A stretch of 64,000 nt of DNA from assembly GCA_046347635.1 (NCBI GenBank), contig JAXMFT010000002.1, positions 62,001-126,000 of the forward strand, in the 5' to 3' direction. The translations under genes and the position numbers were made by a program. The notes below the pieces were generated by a model. The model saw only the letters and a program-made list of their open reading frames with translations, was not told the origin of the DNA and did not search any database. This document shows, in pieces, positions 53,565 through 62,246 of this stretch (within the stretch, counting starts at the first letter, position 1; every line of letters begins with the position of its first letter). This DNA comes from JAGVSZ01 sp019137045 (GTDB lineage: Bacteria; Pseudomonadota; Gammaproteobacteria; Burkholderiales; SG8-39).

Positions 53565-54688
53565 GCCGCGGGCGTGAGCACGCCGCGGCGGATCTGGTCG
53601 AGCTCGATCGACTCGAACAGGGCGCGGAAGTTGCCCTCGCCGAAGCCCTCGTCGCCCTTGCGCTGGATGACCTCGAAGAAGATCGGGCCGATCACGGTCT
53701 TGGTGAAGATCTGCAGCAGCAGGCCGCGCCTGGCCGGGGCGGCCGCGCCCCCGCCCCCGGCGTCGGGCGCGCCGTCGAGCAGGATGCGGCGGCTGCGCAG
53801 CGCCTCGACCGGCTCGCCGTGGCCCGGCAGGCGCGCGTCCAGCATCTCGTAGTAGGTGTCCGGGGTGTCGAGCAGCTCCACGCCGCTCGCCTTCAGCCGG
53901 TCGACGGTCGCGTAGATGTCGGCGGTGCCGAGCGCGATGTGCTGGATGCCCTCGCCGCGGTAGGCGTCGAGGTACTCCTGGATTTGCGAGCGGTCGTCTG
54001 CGCTCTCGTTGATCGGAATGCGGATGCGGCCGCACGGGCTGGTCATCGCCTTGGACTTGAGCCCGGTGAGCTTGCCCTCGATGTCGAAGTAGCGGATCTC
54101 GCGGAAGCCGAAGAGGCGCTCGTAGAACTCGGCCCACTCCTTCATGCGCCCGCGGTGCACGTTGTGGGTGAGGTGGTCGACGTAGGCGAGCCCCGCGCCC
54201 CGCGGCGCGGCGGCCTTCCCCGTCCAGAACGCCTCGAAGCCGGGCAGGGGGCGAAAGTCGACGTCGTAGATCGTGTGGCCGTAGTCGTTCTCGGGATAGC
54301 GGTCGACGAGGTAGATGAGCGAGTCGCCGATGCCCTTGATCGCCGGGATGTTGAGCTCCATCGGGCCGGCGACGCCCTCGACGCCCCACGCGCCCAGCTC
54401 GAGCGCGCGCGCGTAGGCGGCGCGCGCGTCGCGCACGCGAAAGGCGATCGCGCAGACGCTCGGCCCGTGGCGGCGCGCGAAGTTCTGCGCGAACGAGCGC
54501 GGCTCGGCGTTGATGACGAAGTTGACCTCGCCCTGCCTGAAGAGCGTGACGTCCTTGTGCCGGTGCTTCGCCACCGCCACGAAGCCCATCGCCTCGAACA
54601 GCCGGCCGAGGGCCCCGGGGTCGGGCGCCGCGTACTCGACGAACTCGAACCCGTCCGTGCCCATCGGGTTGTCCCACAAGTCGGTCAT
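53561..54688 (-). CDS. hpd: 4-hydroxyphenylpyruvate dioxygenase
   Basis: 375-residue Fe(II) enzyme that turns 4-hydroxyphenylpyruvate into homogentisate. Iron ligands are visible: VDHLTHNVHRGRM (His), GEGIQHIALGTADIYA (His) and GPIFFEVIQRKGDEGFGEGNF (Glu). A Gly/Ala-rich insert of about 12 residues (DAGGGGAAAPARR) precedes LLLQIFTKTVIGP, longer than in most bacterial homologues. It is directly downstream of the liv-type operon (74 bases), which could supply its substrate, and convergent with a methyltransferase gene. Confidence 0.95.
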   Translation of the reverse strand: MTDLWDNPMGTDGFEFVEYAAPDPGALGRLFEAMGFVAVAKHRHKDVTLFRQGEVNFVINAEPRSFAQNFARRHGPSVCAIAFRVRDARAAYARALELGAWGVEGVAGPMELNIPAIKGIGDSLIYLVDRYPENDYGHTIYDVDFRPLPGFEAFWTGKAAAPRGAGLAYVDHLTHNVHRGRMKEWAEFYERLFGFREIRYFDIEGKLTGLKSKAMTSPCGRIRIPINESADDRSQIQEYLDAYRGEGIQHIALGTADIYATVDRLKASGVELLDTPDTYYEMLDARLPGHGEPVEALRSRRILLDGAPDAGGGGAAAPARRGLLLQIFTKTVIGPIFFEVIQRKGDEGFGEGNFRALFESIELDQIRRGVLTPAA

Positions 54689-54762
54689 GAAGTGCTCCCG
54701 TGCGTCCGCCGCGTCGAGCGGAAATTGTATGCCCCGGGCGCGCGCGCCGCCCCCGGGCCGCG

Positions 54763-55503
54763 TCAGGCGTCGTCGGCCGCGAGCCCGCCGCCGAGGAAGA
54801 GCCGGGCGACGCGGGGGTCGGCGAGGATCGCGCGCGCCTCGCCTTCCATGCGCGTGCGGCCCTGCTCGAGCACGATGCCGTAGTCGGAGTGCTCGAGCGC
54901 GCTCTTCGCGTTCTGCTCCACCATCAGGATCGTGACGCCCCGGTCGCGCAGGCCCGCGAGCAGGGCGAAGGTCTCGCGCACCAGGCGCGGCGAGAGCCCG
55001 ATCGACGGCTCGTCGATGAGGACGAGCTGCGGGTCGAGCAGCAGCCCGCGCGCGATCTCGAGCAGCTTCTGCTGGCCGCCCGAGAGCGTCGAGGCCTGCG
55101 CGTCGGCGCGCTCGCGCAGCACCGGGAAGCGCGCCATCATCGCGGCCATGCGCGCGCCGATGTCCACGCCGGGGCCCGCGGCCTCGCCGCCGAGCTCGAG
55201 GTTGTGGCGCACGCTCAGCTCCGGGAAGATGTTGCGCCCCTGCGGCACGTAGCAGACGCCGCGCTCGAGGAGCCGGCGCGGGGCGAGGTTGGTCGTCTCC
55301 CGGCCGTCGAAGGTCACCCGCCCGCGCTCGACCGGCAGCAGGCCGAACACCGCCTTGAACACGGTCGACTTGCCGGCGCCGTTGGGGCCGATGATCGTGG
55401 TGATCGCGCCGCGCCGCACCGCGAAGCGCGTGCCGTGCAGGACGGTCAGCTTGCCGTAGCCGGCGACCACGTCCTCGAGCGCGAGAATCGGGTCCGCGCC
55501 CAT
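54763..55503 (-). CDS. livF: Branched-chain-type ABC transporter ATP-binding protein LivF
   Basis: 246-residue ATPase. Walker A GPNGAGKST, the LivF-type GVCYVPQGRNIFPELSVRHNLELG, signature LSGGQQKLLEIARGL, and Walker B LVLIDEPSIGLSP are present. It starts 3 bases after livG and is the last of five transporter genes. The substrate may be a branched-chain or aromatic amino acid or an aromatic acid. Confidence 0.94.
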   Translation of the reverse strand: MGADPILALEDVVAGYGKLTVLHGTRFAVRRGAITTIIGPNGAGKSTVFKAVFGLLPVERGRVTFDGRETTNLAPRRLLERGVCYVPQGRNIFPELSVRHNLELGGEAAGPGVDIGARMAAMMARFPVLRERADAQASTLSGGQQKLLEIARGLLLDPQLVLIDEPSIGLSPRLVRETFALLAGLRDRGVTILMVEQNAKSALEHSDYGIVLEQGRTRMEGEARAILADPRVARLFLGGGLAADDA

Positions 55504-55506
55504 CGC

Positions 55507-56250
55507 TCAGCGCCCGAGGTACGCCTCGATGACCGCCGGGTCGCTGCGCACGGCGGCGGGGTCGCCCGCGGCGATGATGCGGCCCTCGGCGAGCACGAGG
55601 ATGCGCGTGCACAGCGACATCACGAACTCCATGTTGTGCTCGATCACCACGAAGGTGGCGCGCTGGGCGCGGTTGATCTCGCGCAGCCGCTCGCGCAGGG
55701 CGCCGAGCATCGTCGGGTTGACGCCGCCCGCGGGCTCGTCGAGCAGCACGAGCCGCGGCCCGGCCATGAACGCCATCGCCGCATCGAGGAGCTTCTGCTG
55801 GCCGTAGCTCAGGCTCCCCGCCTTCTCCTCGGCGAGATGCTCGAGCCGGAAGAACCCGATCATCCGGTTCGCGGCCTCGGTCTGGCCGGCGTCGCGGCGG
55901 CCGACCAGGCGCGACCACATCGAGCCGCGGTGCTCCTGCCCGGCGAGGATCAGGTTCTCGCGCACCGAGAGCTGCGGAAAGACCTGCAGCAGCTGGAAGG
56001 TGCGTCCGATGCCGAGGCGGCTGAGGTCGCAGGCGCGCCTGCCGGTGATCGGCTGGCCGTCGAAGCGCACCTCGCCGGAGGACGGCGCGAGCTGGCCGAG
56101 GATGCAGTTGAAGAGGGTCGACTTGCCCGAGCCGTTCGGCCCGATGAGGCCGAGGATCTCGCCCGCGTGCACTTCGAACGAGACGCCGGCGACCGCGCTG
56201 ATGCCGCCGAAGGTCTTGGTGAGGTCGCGCACCTCGAGTACGGCGCTCAT
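55507..56250 (-). CDS. livG: Branched-chain-type ABC transporter ATP-binding protein LivG
   Basis: 247-residue ATPase with Walker A GPNGSGKST, FNCILGQLAPSSGEVRF, GIGRTFQLLQVFPQLSVREN, signature LSYGQQKLLD and Walker B LVLLDEPAGGVNP. The ATG at 56250 overlaps the livM stop by four bases. It forms the second ATPase of the importer together with LivF. Confidence 0.94.
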   Translation of the reverse strand: MSAVLEVRDLTKTFGGISAVAGVSFEVHAGEILGLIGPNGSGKSTLFNCILGQLAPSSGEVRFDGQPITGRRACDLSRLGIGRTFQLLQVFPQLSVRENLILAGQEHRGSMWSRLVGRRDAGQTEAANRMIGFFRLEHLAEEKAGSLSYGQQKLLDAAMAFMAGPRLVLLDEPAGGVNPTMLGALRERLREINRAQRATFVVIEHNMEFVMSLCTRILVLAEGRIIAAGDPAAVRSDPAVIEAYLGR

Positions 56251-57209
56251 CGGGCCGCGCCCGGTTCGCGCGGCTGCGCCGCGGGCGCGCGCCAGCGCTC
56301 GCCGAGGCCGAGCAGCCCCGACGGGCAGAACGCCATCAGCGCCATCACGAACGCCGCGTACAGGATGAGGTAGAGCCCCTCGCTGAAGCGCAGGGCCTCG
56401 GGCAGCAGCACCGCGACCGCGGCGCCGAGGAACGGCCCGAAGAAACGGCCGGCGCCGCCGACGATCACCATCAGCAGGAGGCTGAACGAGAGGTTGAGCG
56501 CGAACGCGGTCGGCTCGATGAACTGGACGAGCGGCGCGTACAGCACCCCCGACACGCCGCCGAGGGCGGAGCCGAGCGCGAACGCCATGAGCGTGTAGCG
56601 GCGCGTGTCCACGCCGAGCGAGGACGCCCGCACCGGGTTCTCGCGCAGCGCGGTGAACGCCCGGCCCCAGGGCGAGCGGACCAGCCACCAGGCCGCGGCG
56701 CTCGTCAGGGCGAGCACGCCGAGGCAGAAGAAGTAGAAGTCGATCGGGCCCTGCGTCGACCAGCCGAGGACGGTCGGGCGCGGGATGCCGCTGATGCCGT
56801 ACACGCCCTTGGTGAGCCACTCCTCGTTGCGCAGCACGAGGAACACGAGCGTCGAGAACGACAGCGTGACGAACGCGAGGTAGTGGTGCTGCACGCGCAG
56901 CGCCGGGTAGCCGAGCACCCAGCCGATGACGAAGCAGAGCGCGAGCGCGACCAGGAACGCCGACCAGAGCGGCCAGCCCTGGGTGGTGAGCAGCGCCGCG
57001 GCGTACGCTCCGATGCCCACGAAGGAGGCCTGCGCGAGCGAGACCTGGCCGGCGTAGCCGAGCGTGAGGTTGAGCCCGATCGCGGCGATGGTCGAGACCG
57101 CCCACAGGCTGAGGAGGTAGATGCCGTAGGGCTTCAGCGCGAACGGGGCGGCGACGAGCAGCGCGACCGCGGCGGCCGCGGCGAGGCGCGCGCGGGCGCG
57201 GCCGCTCAT
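56247..57209 (-). CDS. livM: Branched-chain-type ABC transporter permease LivM
   Basis: 320-residue permease with about ten hydrophobic segments. Family stretches are LNLTLGYAGQVSLAQASFVGIGAYAA-like, YLAFVTLSFSTLVF, AFTALRENPVRASSLGVDTR and GGAGRFFGPFLGAAV. The ATG at 57209 overlaps the livH stop. The C-terminal tail is Arg/Pro-rich. Confidence 0.93.
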   Translation of the reverse strand: MSGRARARLAAAAAVALLVAAPFALKPYGIYLLSLWAVSTIAAIGLNLTLGYAGQVSLAQASFVGIGAYAAALLTTQGWPLWSAFLVALALCFVIGWVLGYPALRVQHHYLAFVTLSFSTLVFLVLRNEEWLTKGVYGISGIPRPTVLGWSTQGPIDFYFFCLGVLALTSAAAWWLVRSPWGRAFTALRENPVRASSLGVDTRRYTLMAFALGSALGGVSGVLYAPLVQFIEPTAFALNLSFSLLLMVIVGGAGRFFGPFLGAAVAVLLPEALRFSEGLYLILYAAFVMALMAFCPSGLLGLGERWRAPAAQPREPGAAR

Positions 57210-58084
57210 ACCGTGCGCTCCTCGGCGCGCCCGAGCAGGCCCTGCGGCCGCAGCAGGATGACCGCGATCAGCAGGAAGAGCGGAATCGCGGCGCGGTACT
57301 GCGCCGACCAGTAGGCGGCGACGAAGTTGTCGACGACGCCGAGCAGCAGGCCGCCCGCGATCGCGCCGCGCACCTGGTTGAAGCCGCCCACGATCGCCGC
57401 GACGAACGCGACCAGGCCGAGCGTCTCGCCGTTGGTGAACTTGGCGAGGTAGATCGGGCTCACCAGGAACGAGGCGAGCGCGACGAGCGCGGCGTTGATG
57501 AGGAAGGTGTACAGGATCATCCGCTCCACCGGGATCCCGAGCACGCGCGCGAGCCCCGGGTTCTGGGCGGTGGCCTGCATGCGCCGGCCGGTGCGGGTGG
57601 CGGCGAGGAAGTACTGGAGCGCCGCGACCGCGACCACCGCGACCGCGATGATCACCAGGTTCTGCACCGAGACCGCCGCACCGCCGAGCGCGAGGTTGGT
57701 CGTCGCCCACGCGGCGGGGAACGGCTGCGCGTCGGCGGCGTAGAACTCCTTGACGCCCTCCTTGAGGAAGATCGCGAGCGCGATCGTGGAGATCACCAGC
57801 GGCAGCACCCCGTGCCGCAGGACCGGGTCGACCACGACGCGCTTGAACAGCAGGCCGAGCACGGCGAGCGCGAGCGCGAGGCCCGCGACGAGCGCGACCG
57901 GGAACGACAGCCCGCCGAACTTCATCGCGGCGAGGACGAAGAACGCCGGCACCATCACGAATTCGCCCTGGGCGAAGTTGATCGTCTGCGAGGTCTGCCA
58001 CAGCAGCACGAAGCCGATCGCGACCAGCGCGTAGATGCCGCCGGTCGCGAGACCCGCGACGAGGAGCTGCAGGATGTCGGCCAT
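57206..58084 (-). CDS. livH: Branched-chain-type ABC transporter permease LivH
   Basis: 292-residue permease: LVAGLATGGIYALVAIGFVL, QTINFAQGEFVM, AVGAATGRRMQA-type region around TRTGRRMQATAQNPGLARVLG, and GLVAFVAAIVGGFNQVRGAI. The ATG at 58084 is chosen over an upstream start at 58105 because it matches the family N-terminus (MADILQLL); no strong ribosome site is seen at either. Confidence 0.92.
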   Translation of the reverse strand: MADILQLLVAGLATGGIYALVAIGFVLLWQTSQTINFAQGEFVMVPAFFVLAAMKFGGLSFPVALVAGLALALAVLGLLFKRVVVDPVLRHGVLPLVISTIALAIFLKEGVKEFYAADAQPFPAAWATTNLALGGAAVSVQNLVIIAVAVVAVAALQYFLAATRTGRRMQATAQNPGLARVLGIPVERMILYTFLINAALVALASFLVSPIYLAKFTNGETLGLVAFVAAIVGGFNQVRGAIAGGLLLGVVDNFVAAYWSAQYRAAIPLFLLIAVILLRPQGLLGRAEERTV

Positions 58085-58150
58085 GCGTGCGGCGCGTGCG
58101 CGCACGGACCCGGCGGGCGCCGGCCCCGTGCGCGCCGCAGGGGGGCGCGG

Positions 58151-59287
58151 CTACTTGCCGAGCTTGGGCAGGATCTGCACCACCTTCTGCTGGCCGTTCA
58201 CCACCTCGGCGAGGAAGCTGATGCGGTCGATGTCGCCCTTGTCGTCCCAGGTGGCCTCCATCAGGATCCCGGGCTCCTGCTCCGGCTTGATGGTGAGGCC
58301 GTGCATGGTCTTCGCGAGCAGCTTGCGGTCGAACTTGCCCGCCTTCTCGGTCGCGTACTTGACCGCGTACACGCCGGTGTAGCCCTTCAGGCCGTTGTGG
58401 TCCGGCAGGTACTTGTGGCGCTTGAAGAAGCGCTCGCGGAAGGCGAGCACCGGGGCCACCGGAGCGTCGACCGTCAGGCCGACGTGGCCGCGCACGCCGT
58501 TCGCCGCGTCGCCGGCGAGCTCGATCACCTTCTGGCCGAGCAGGGTGGTCTCGCCGATGAGCGGGGTCTTGATGCCCTGCTTGCGCGCCTCGCGCAGGAA
58601 GCGGGCGCTCTCCTCCTCGTTGGTGTAGACGAAGATCGCGTCGGCGTTCGCGCCCTTGAGCTTCACGACGTCGGCGGCGAAGTCCACCTGCCCGGACTCG
58701 GTCGACACGTCGGCGACGACCTTGATGTTGCGCGCGTTCATCTCCTTGATGAACGTGTCGCGCCCGCCCTTGCCGAAGTCGTTGTTCACCCACAGCAGCG
58801 CCACGGTCTTCGCCTTCAGGCCGTCGCGGATGTAGTTGGCGATCTTGGGCATGCTCATCTGCTGCCCGAACGACGTGCGGAAGATGTACGGGTTGCCCGC
58901 CTGCGTGATGTCGGCCGCCTCGGCGCCGGTGATCTGCGGCACCTCGGCCCGCTGGGCGAGGATCATGTTCACCTTGACCGAGCCGGAGTACACCGGCCCC
59001 AGGATCACGTACGGGTTGGAGTCGATCGCCTTCTGCACCTGGGCGCGCGAGACGCCCGGGTTCGACTGCGTGTCCGACTGCGGCGCGACGATCTTGCGCC
59101 CGAGGATGCCGCCCGCGGCGTTGATCTCCTCGATCGCGAGCACGGCGCCGTCGCGGAAGTTGGTGCCGGACACCGCGCCGGCGCCCGAGAGCTCGATGAC
59201 GATCGGCATGTTGACCGTCTGCTGCGCGTGCGCGGCGCCCGCGGCGAGGCCGAGGGCCGCGGCCAGGACTGCGATTCGAAGTTTCAT
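58151..59287 (-). CDS. Branched-chain-type ABC transporter substrate-binding protein
   Basis: 378-residue periplasmic protein with a signal peptide (MKLRIAVLAAALGLAAGAAHA, cleavage before QQTV). The LivJ-type fold is seen in VIELSGAGAVSGTNFRDGAV, AIEEINAAGGILGRKI, VILGPVYSGSVKVNMILAQ and VALLWVNNDFGKGGRD. The ATG at 59287 is chosen because GGAGG lies 8 bases upstream; the ATG at 59293 would be too close. It leads the livHMGF genes. The ligand is unknown, although hpd at the operon's end suggests an aromatic amino or keto acid. Confidence 0.93.
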   Translation of the reverse strand: MKLRIAVLAAALGLAAGAAHAQQTVNMPIVIELSGAGAVSGTNFRDGAVLAIEEINAAGGILGRKIVAPQSDTQSNPGVSRAQVQKAIDSNPYVILGPVYSGSVKVNMILAQRAEVPQITGAEAADITQAGNPYIFRTSFGQQMSMPKIANYIRDGLKAKTVALLWVNNDFGKGGRDTFIKEMNARNIKVVADVSTESGQVDFAADVVKLKGANADAIFVYTNEEESARFLREARKQGIKTPLIGETTLLGQKVIELAGDAANGVRGHVGLTVDAPVAPVLAFRERFFKRHKYLPDHNGLKGYTGVYAVKYATEKAGKFDRKLLAKTMHGLTIKPEQEPGILMEATWDDKGDIDRISFLAEVVNGQQKVVQILPKLGK

Positions 59288-59334
59288 GGGCATCCTCCTC
59301 CAGGCGATAGACGTGAGGGACGGAAGCTTACCCG

Positions 59335-60180
59335 TCATTTCCCGATCTTGGCGCGAATGTCGGCCTCGACCAGCGCGCGCAGCTCCGGGGTCACGCGCGG
59401 ATCCCCCCCGAACCACTTGCGGAAACCGAACCCGGCCTGCTGCAGCAGCATGCCCAGGCCGTCGACCACGCGGTGCCCGCGCGCGCGCGCCGCCGCGAGC
59501 AGGCCGGTCTCGAGCGGAACGTAGACGACGTCGTACACCACGGCGCTCGGCTTGAGCCGGACGATGTCCACCGCGAGCGGCGGCTTGCCCGTCATCCCGA
59601 GCGCCGTGCAGTTGACGAGGAGGTCCGCCTCCGGCAGCAGCCGCGGGAGCGCGTCGTGACCGTGCGCGCTCACGCGCGGGCCGAAGTCCGCGGCCAGGCT
59701 GCGCGCCCGCTCCACCGTGCGATTGGCCACGTGCACCGTCAGCCCGCGGGTGGCGAGCGCGTAAGCGGCCGAACGCGCCGCGCCCCCGGCGCCCAGGATG
59801 ACGGCCCGGCCGCCGGGCACGTCCCAGCCGGGCGCGCGGTCGTCGAGGTGGGCGAGGAAGCCGTGGGTATCCGAATTCCCGCCCATCAGGCGGCCGTTCT
59901 CGAGCCAGACGGTGTTGACCGCGCCGACCGCCTCCGCGGCCTGGTCGCGCCGGTCGACGAGCCGGAACGCCGCCTCCTTGTGCGGCACCGTCACGTTGCC
60001 GCCGACGAAGCCGTGCGCTTCGAGGCGGGTGAGGAACGCGGGGAACGCCTCGGGCGCGAGGTCCCGCAGCTCGTAGGTCCCGGGGAGGCCGAGCGTGCGC
60101 AGCCAGTAGCCGTGGATCAGCGGCGAGCGCGAGTGCGCCACCGGGTGCCCCATCACGCACGCTCTGGGCGCGGCGGCCAT
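59335..60180 (-). CDS. aroE: Shikimate dehydrogenase
   Basis: 281-residue NADP-dependent enzyme of the shikimate pathway. Motifs are GHPVAHSRSPLIHGYWL, GGNVTVPHKEAAF (catalytic Lys), GGNSDTHGFLAHLDD (Asp), and the nucleotide-binding ILGAGGAARSAAYALATRG. It lies 4 bases downstream of the NIPSNAP gene and 47 bases upstream of the transporter genes, an odd biosynthetic gene in a catabolic group. A quinate/shikimate dehydrogenase role in uptake-linked breakdown is an alternative. Confidence 0.93.
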   Translation of the reverse strand: MAAAPRACVMGHPVAHSRSPLIHGYWLRTLGLPGTYELRDLAPEAFPAFLTRLEAHGFVGGNVTVPHKEAAFRLVDRRDQAAEAVGAVNTVWLENGRLMGGNSDTHGFLAHLDDRAPGWDVPGGRAVILGAGGAARSAAYALATRGLTVHVANRTVERARSLAADFGPRVSAHGHDALPRLLPEADLLVNCTALGMTGKPPLAVDIVRLKPSAVVYDVVYVPLETGLLAAARARGHRVVDGLGMLLQQAGFGFRKWFGGDPRVTPELRALVEADIRAKIGK

Positions 60181-60184
60181 GGCG

Positions 60185-60502
60185 CTACAGCGGCGAGAAC
60201 GAGGTGGACTTCAGGACGCGGCACTCCTGGTGCTGGTGCGCGCCGAGCGCGCGGCTGCGCCGCAGGTAGTCCTGGAACGCGGGGTCGGCCATGAGCGCGT
60301 CGCGCCGCGCCTCGCGCTCGGCCTGGCTCGCGTACTTCCACACGTGCACGACCTGGTTGAGCGTGCCCACCTCGGTGGTCGCGTAGAAGACCGGCTCGCC
60401 GCAGTGCTTCACCTGCGTCGCGTGGCCGTACTGCTCGTAGAGCCGCAGCCACTCGCCGAGCTTGTCGTTGTGCAGCGTGTAGATGCGCAGGTCGAAGATC
60501 AT
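60185..60502 (-). CDS. NIPSNAP family protein
   Basis: 105-residue single-domain NIPSNAP protein: MIFDLRIYTLHNDKLGEWLRL, EPVFYATTEVGTLNQVVHVWKY and PAFQDYLRRSRALG. Its fold is ferredoxin-like (dimeric alpha/beta-barrel), and the biochemical role is unknown in bacteria. It begins a minus-strand run with aroE and the LIV-type importer. Confidence 0.85.
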   Translation of the reverse strand: MIFDLRIYTLHNDKLGEWLRLYEQYGHATQVKHCGEPVFYATTEVGTLNQVVHVWKYASQAEREARRDALMADPAFQDYLRRSRALGAHQHQECRVLKSTSFSPL

Positions 60503-60582
60503 GACGGCCCCCGGACGGAACGCGCGCGCCGCGGTCGCGGCGCGGGCCGAAATTCTAGTCGCAGCGCGCCGCCGGCGGGCGG

Positions 60583-61377
60583 TCAGCGCTCGCGCCGCGC
60601 CGGCCCGGCCGGGGCGGCGCGGCAGGCGCGCACGCGGTCGCGCACGCGCTCGAGGTACCCGTCGCGCAGGCCGTGCGCGGCGAGCGCATCGACGGTGTGG
60701 AAGAGGTAGTCGGCGGACGAGCCGAGGTGGCCGCGCGCCCCCGCGAGCGCCTGCGCGACGGCATCGAGCGCGAGCCGCCCGGCGTAGTTGGGGTGCTCGT
60801 GGTTCACCACGAAGGCGAGCGCGCGCAGCTCCTCGGCGCACTTGCTCGCGTCCGCGCCGGGCGCCGTCTCGACGCGCGTCCAGCGCGGCAGGTACGAGCC
60901 GACGACCATTTCGCGCCGCCAGAGCAGCTTCAGCTCCGCCGGCGCCTGGTCCGCGCGCAGGCGATAGGCGAGCCCGCGGCAGGCGCCGCCCTTGTCGAGG
61001 CCGAGCACCAGGCCGGGGTGCTCGGGGCTGCCGCGGCCCATGGTCGACCACAGGCAGAAGCGGCGATGGAAGCCCCGCAGGATGGCGCGGCGGCGCTCGG
61101 CGTAGTGGAAGAGCGGGTTCCAGATGAGCGACCCATAGGCGAACACCCAGAGGTCGGCGCCCGGGCGCGCGCTGGCGAGGGCCGCGGCCACCGAGGCTTC
61201 GAGCTCCTCGTCCGAGAGCACCCGCGGACCGGTCGGGCAGGCCGACCACAGCCGGCGCATGCGGCCGTTCACGAGGTCTTCGCGGGTCAGCGACAACGGC
61301 GCGATCCAGGGGGCGACAGTCCGGGGAACGCGCACTCGAGCGCGCGGTTGACGCGGCGCGGCGGTCGCCGCGCGCAA
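60583..61377 (-). CDS. chaC: ChaC-family glutathione gamma-glutamylcyclotransferase, first of a tandem pair
   Basis: Up to 264 residues, depending on start. ChaC enzymes cleave glutathione to 5-oxoproline and Cys-Gly. The substrate-binding loop VFAYGSLIWNPLFHY is near residue 77, followed by GFHRRFCLWSTMGRGSPEHPGLVLGL and the catalytic-Glu region ELKLLWRREMVVGSY. A TTG at 61377 opens the frame; GTG at 61335 (about 250 residues) is equally likely, as E. coli-like homology begins around LTREDLVNGRMRRLW. It lies 6 bases after a second chaC gene. Confidence 0.88.
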   Translation of the reverse strand: MRAATAAPRQPRARVRVPRTVAPWIAPLSLTREDLVNGRMRRLWSACPTGPRVLSDEELEASVAAALASARPGADLWVFAYGSLIWNPLFHYAERRRAILRGFHRRFCLWSTMGRGSPEHPGLVLGLDKGGACRGLAYRLRADQAPAELKLLWRREMVVGSYLPRWTRVETAPGADASKCAEELRALAFVVNHEHPNYAGRLALDAVAQALAGARGHLGSSADYLFHTVDALAAHGLRDGYLERVRDRVRACRAAPAGPARRER

Positions 61378-61383
61378 TAGTGC

Positions 61384-62220
61384 TCAGAGCTGAAGGTCGG
61401 CACGCGGCCGGTGGGGTTCTTCCTCGCCCAGACGGGCGCGGATGAGCCCGTCCAGGTGGATCAGGTTCGGATCGCGGATGCCGATCGCGGCGAGCCCGTC
61501 GATCGTCTGGCGCAGATAGTCGACCCCCGACCCGATCGCGCCGCGGGCGTGGATCAGCCGCTCGACGATCGTCTCGGCCGCCAGCCGGCCGGCGTAGCCC
61601 GAGCGCTCGCGGCGCACCACGAACGCCAGCGCGCGGAACGAGCGCGCGCCATGGGTCACGAGCACCCAGCGCGGCGCGTAGGAGCCGAGCAGCATCTCGC
61701 GCCGCCAGAGCAGCCGCAGCTCCGCCTCCGCGATGCGCGCCGGAATGCGGTAGGCGACCCCGGTGCAGCGCCCGCCGCGATCGAGCCCCAGGACGAGCCC
61801 CGGCCGCTCCGGCGTGCCGCGGTTCACGCGCGAGGCGAGGCAGAAGCCGCGGTGCCACCCGTGCGCGGTCACCACGACGCGCTCGTCGAACTCGAGCACC
61901 GGGTTCCAGATGAGCGACCCGTACGCGAAGAGCCAGACGTCGGGCAATCGCAGGGGCGAGGCGAGCGCCTCCTGCAGCGAGCGCTCGAGCTCGGCCTCCG
62001 ACAGCAGCTCGCCGGCGAGCGGCGAGGCCTCCAGCGCGCGCCGCAGCGCGTTCGTCTCCAGGTCGGCGCGGCGAAGCGGGCGTCCGGCCGCGGCTGGCGT
62101 CTCGCCGTCCGCGAGCGCGCCGCGCTCGGGCGGCCCGCCGTCGGCGCGCGCCGGCGCCCACCCCCGCTCCGATCTCGATCCCATCCGGTCCCGCCGCGAG
62201 CCCGTGTCCGTCCCGCGCAT
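61384..62220 (-). CDS. chaC: ChaC-family glutathione gamma-glutamylcyclotransferase, second of a tandem pair
   Basis: 278-residue ChaC paralogue with LFAYGSLIWNPVLEFDERV, GWHRGFCLASRVNRGTPERPGLVLGL, and ELRLLWRREMLLGSYAPRW. It has an extra N-terminal segment of about 60 residues rich in Arg, Gly and Pro that the neighbour lacks. The ATG at 62220 has a strong AGGGGGG upstream; ATG at 62184 is possible. The two chaC genes are well diverged outside the motifs, so this is an old duplication or two separate acquisitions. Confidence 0.9.
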   Translation of the reverse strand: MRGTDTGSRRDRMGSRSERGWAPARADGGPPERGALADGETPAAAGRPLRRADLETNALRRALEASPLAGELLSEAELERSLQEALASPLRLPDVWLFAYGSLIWNPVLEFDERVVVTAHGWHRGFCLASRVNRGTPERPGLVLGLDRGGRCTGVAYRIPARIAEAELRLLWRREMLLGSYAPRWVLVTHGARSFRALAFVVRRERSGYAGRLAAETIVERLIHARGAIGSGVDYLRQTIDGLAAIGIRDPNLIHLDGLIRARLGEEEPHRPRADLQL

Positions 62221-62246
62221 GGTACCCCCCTGCGGGCGGCGCGGCG

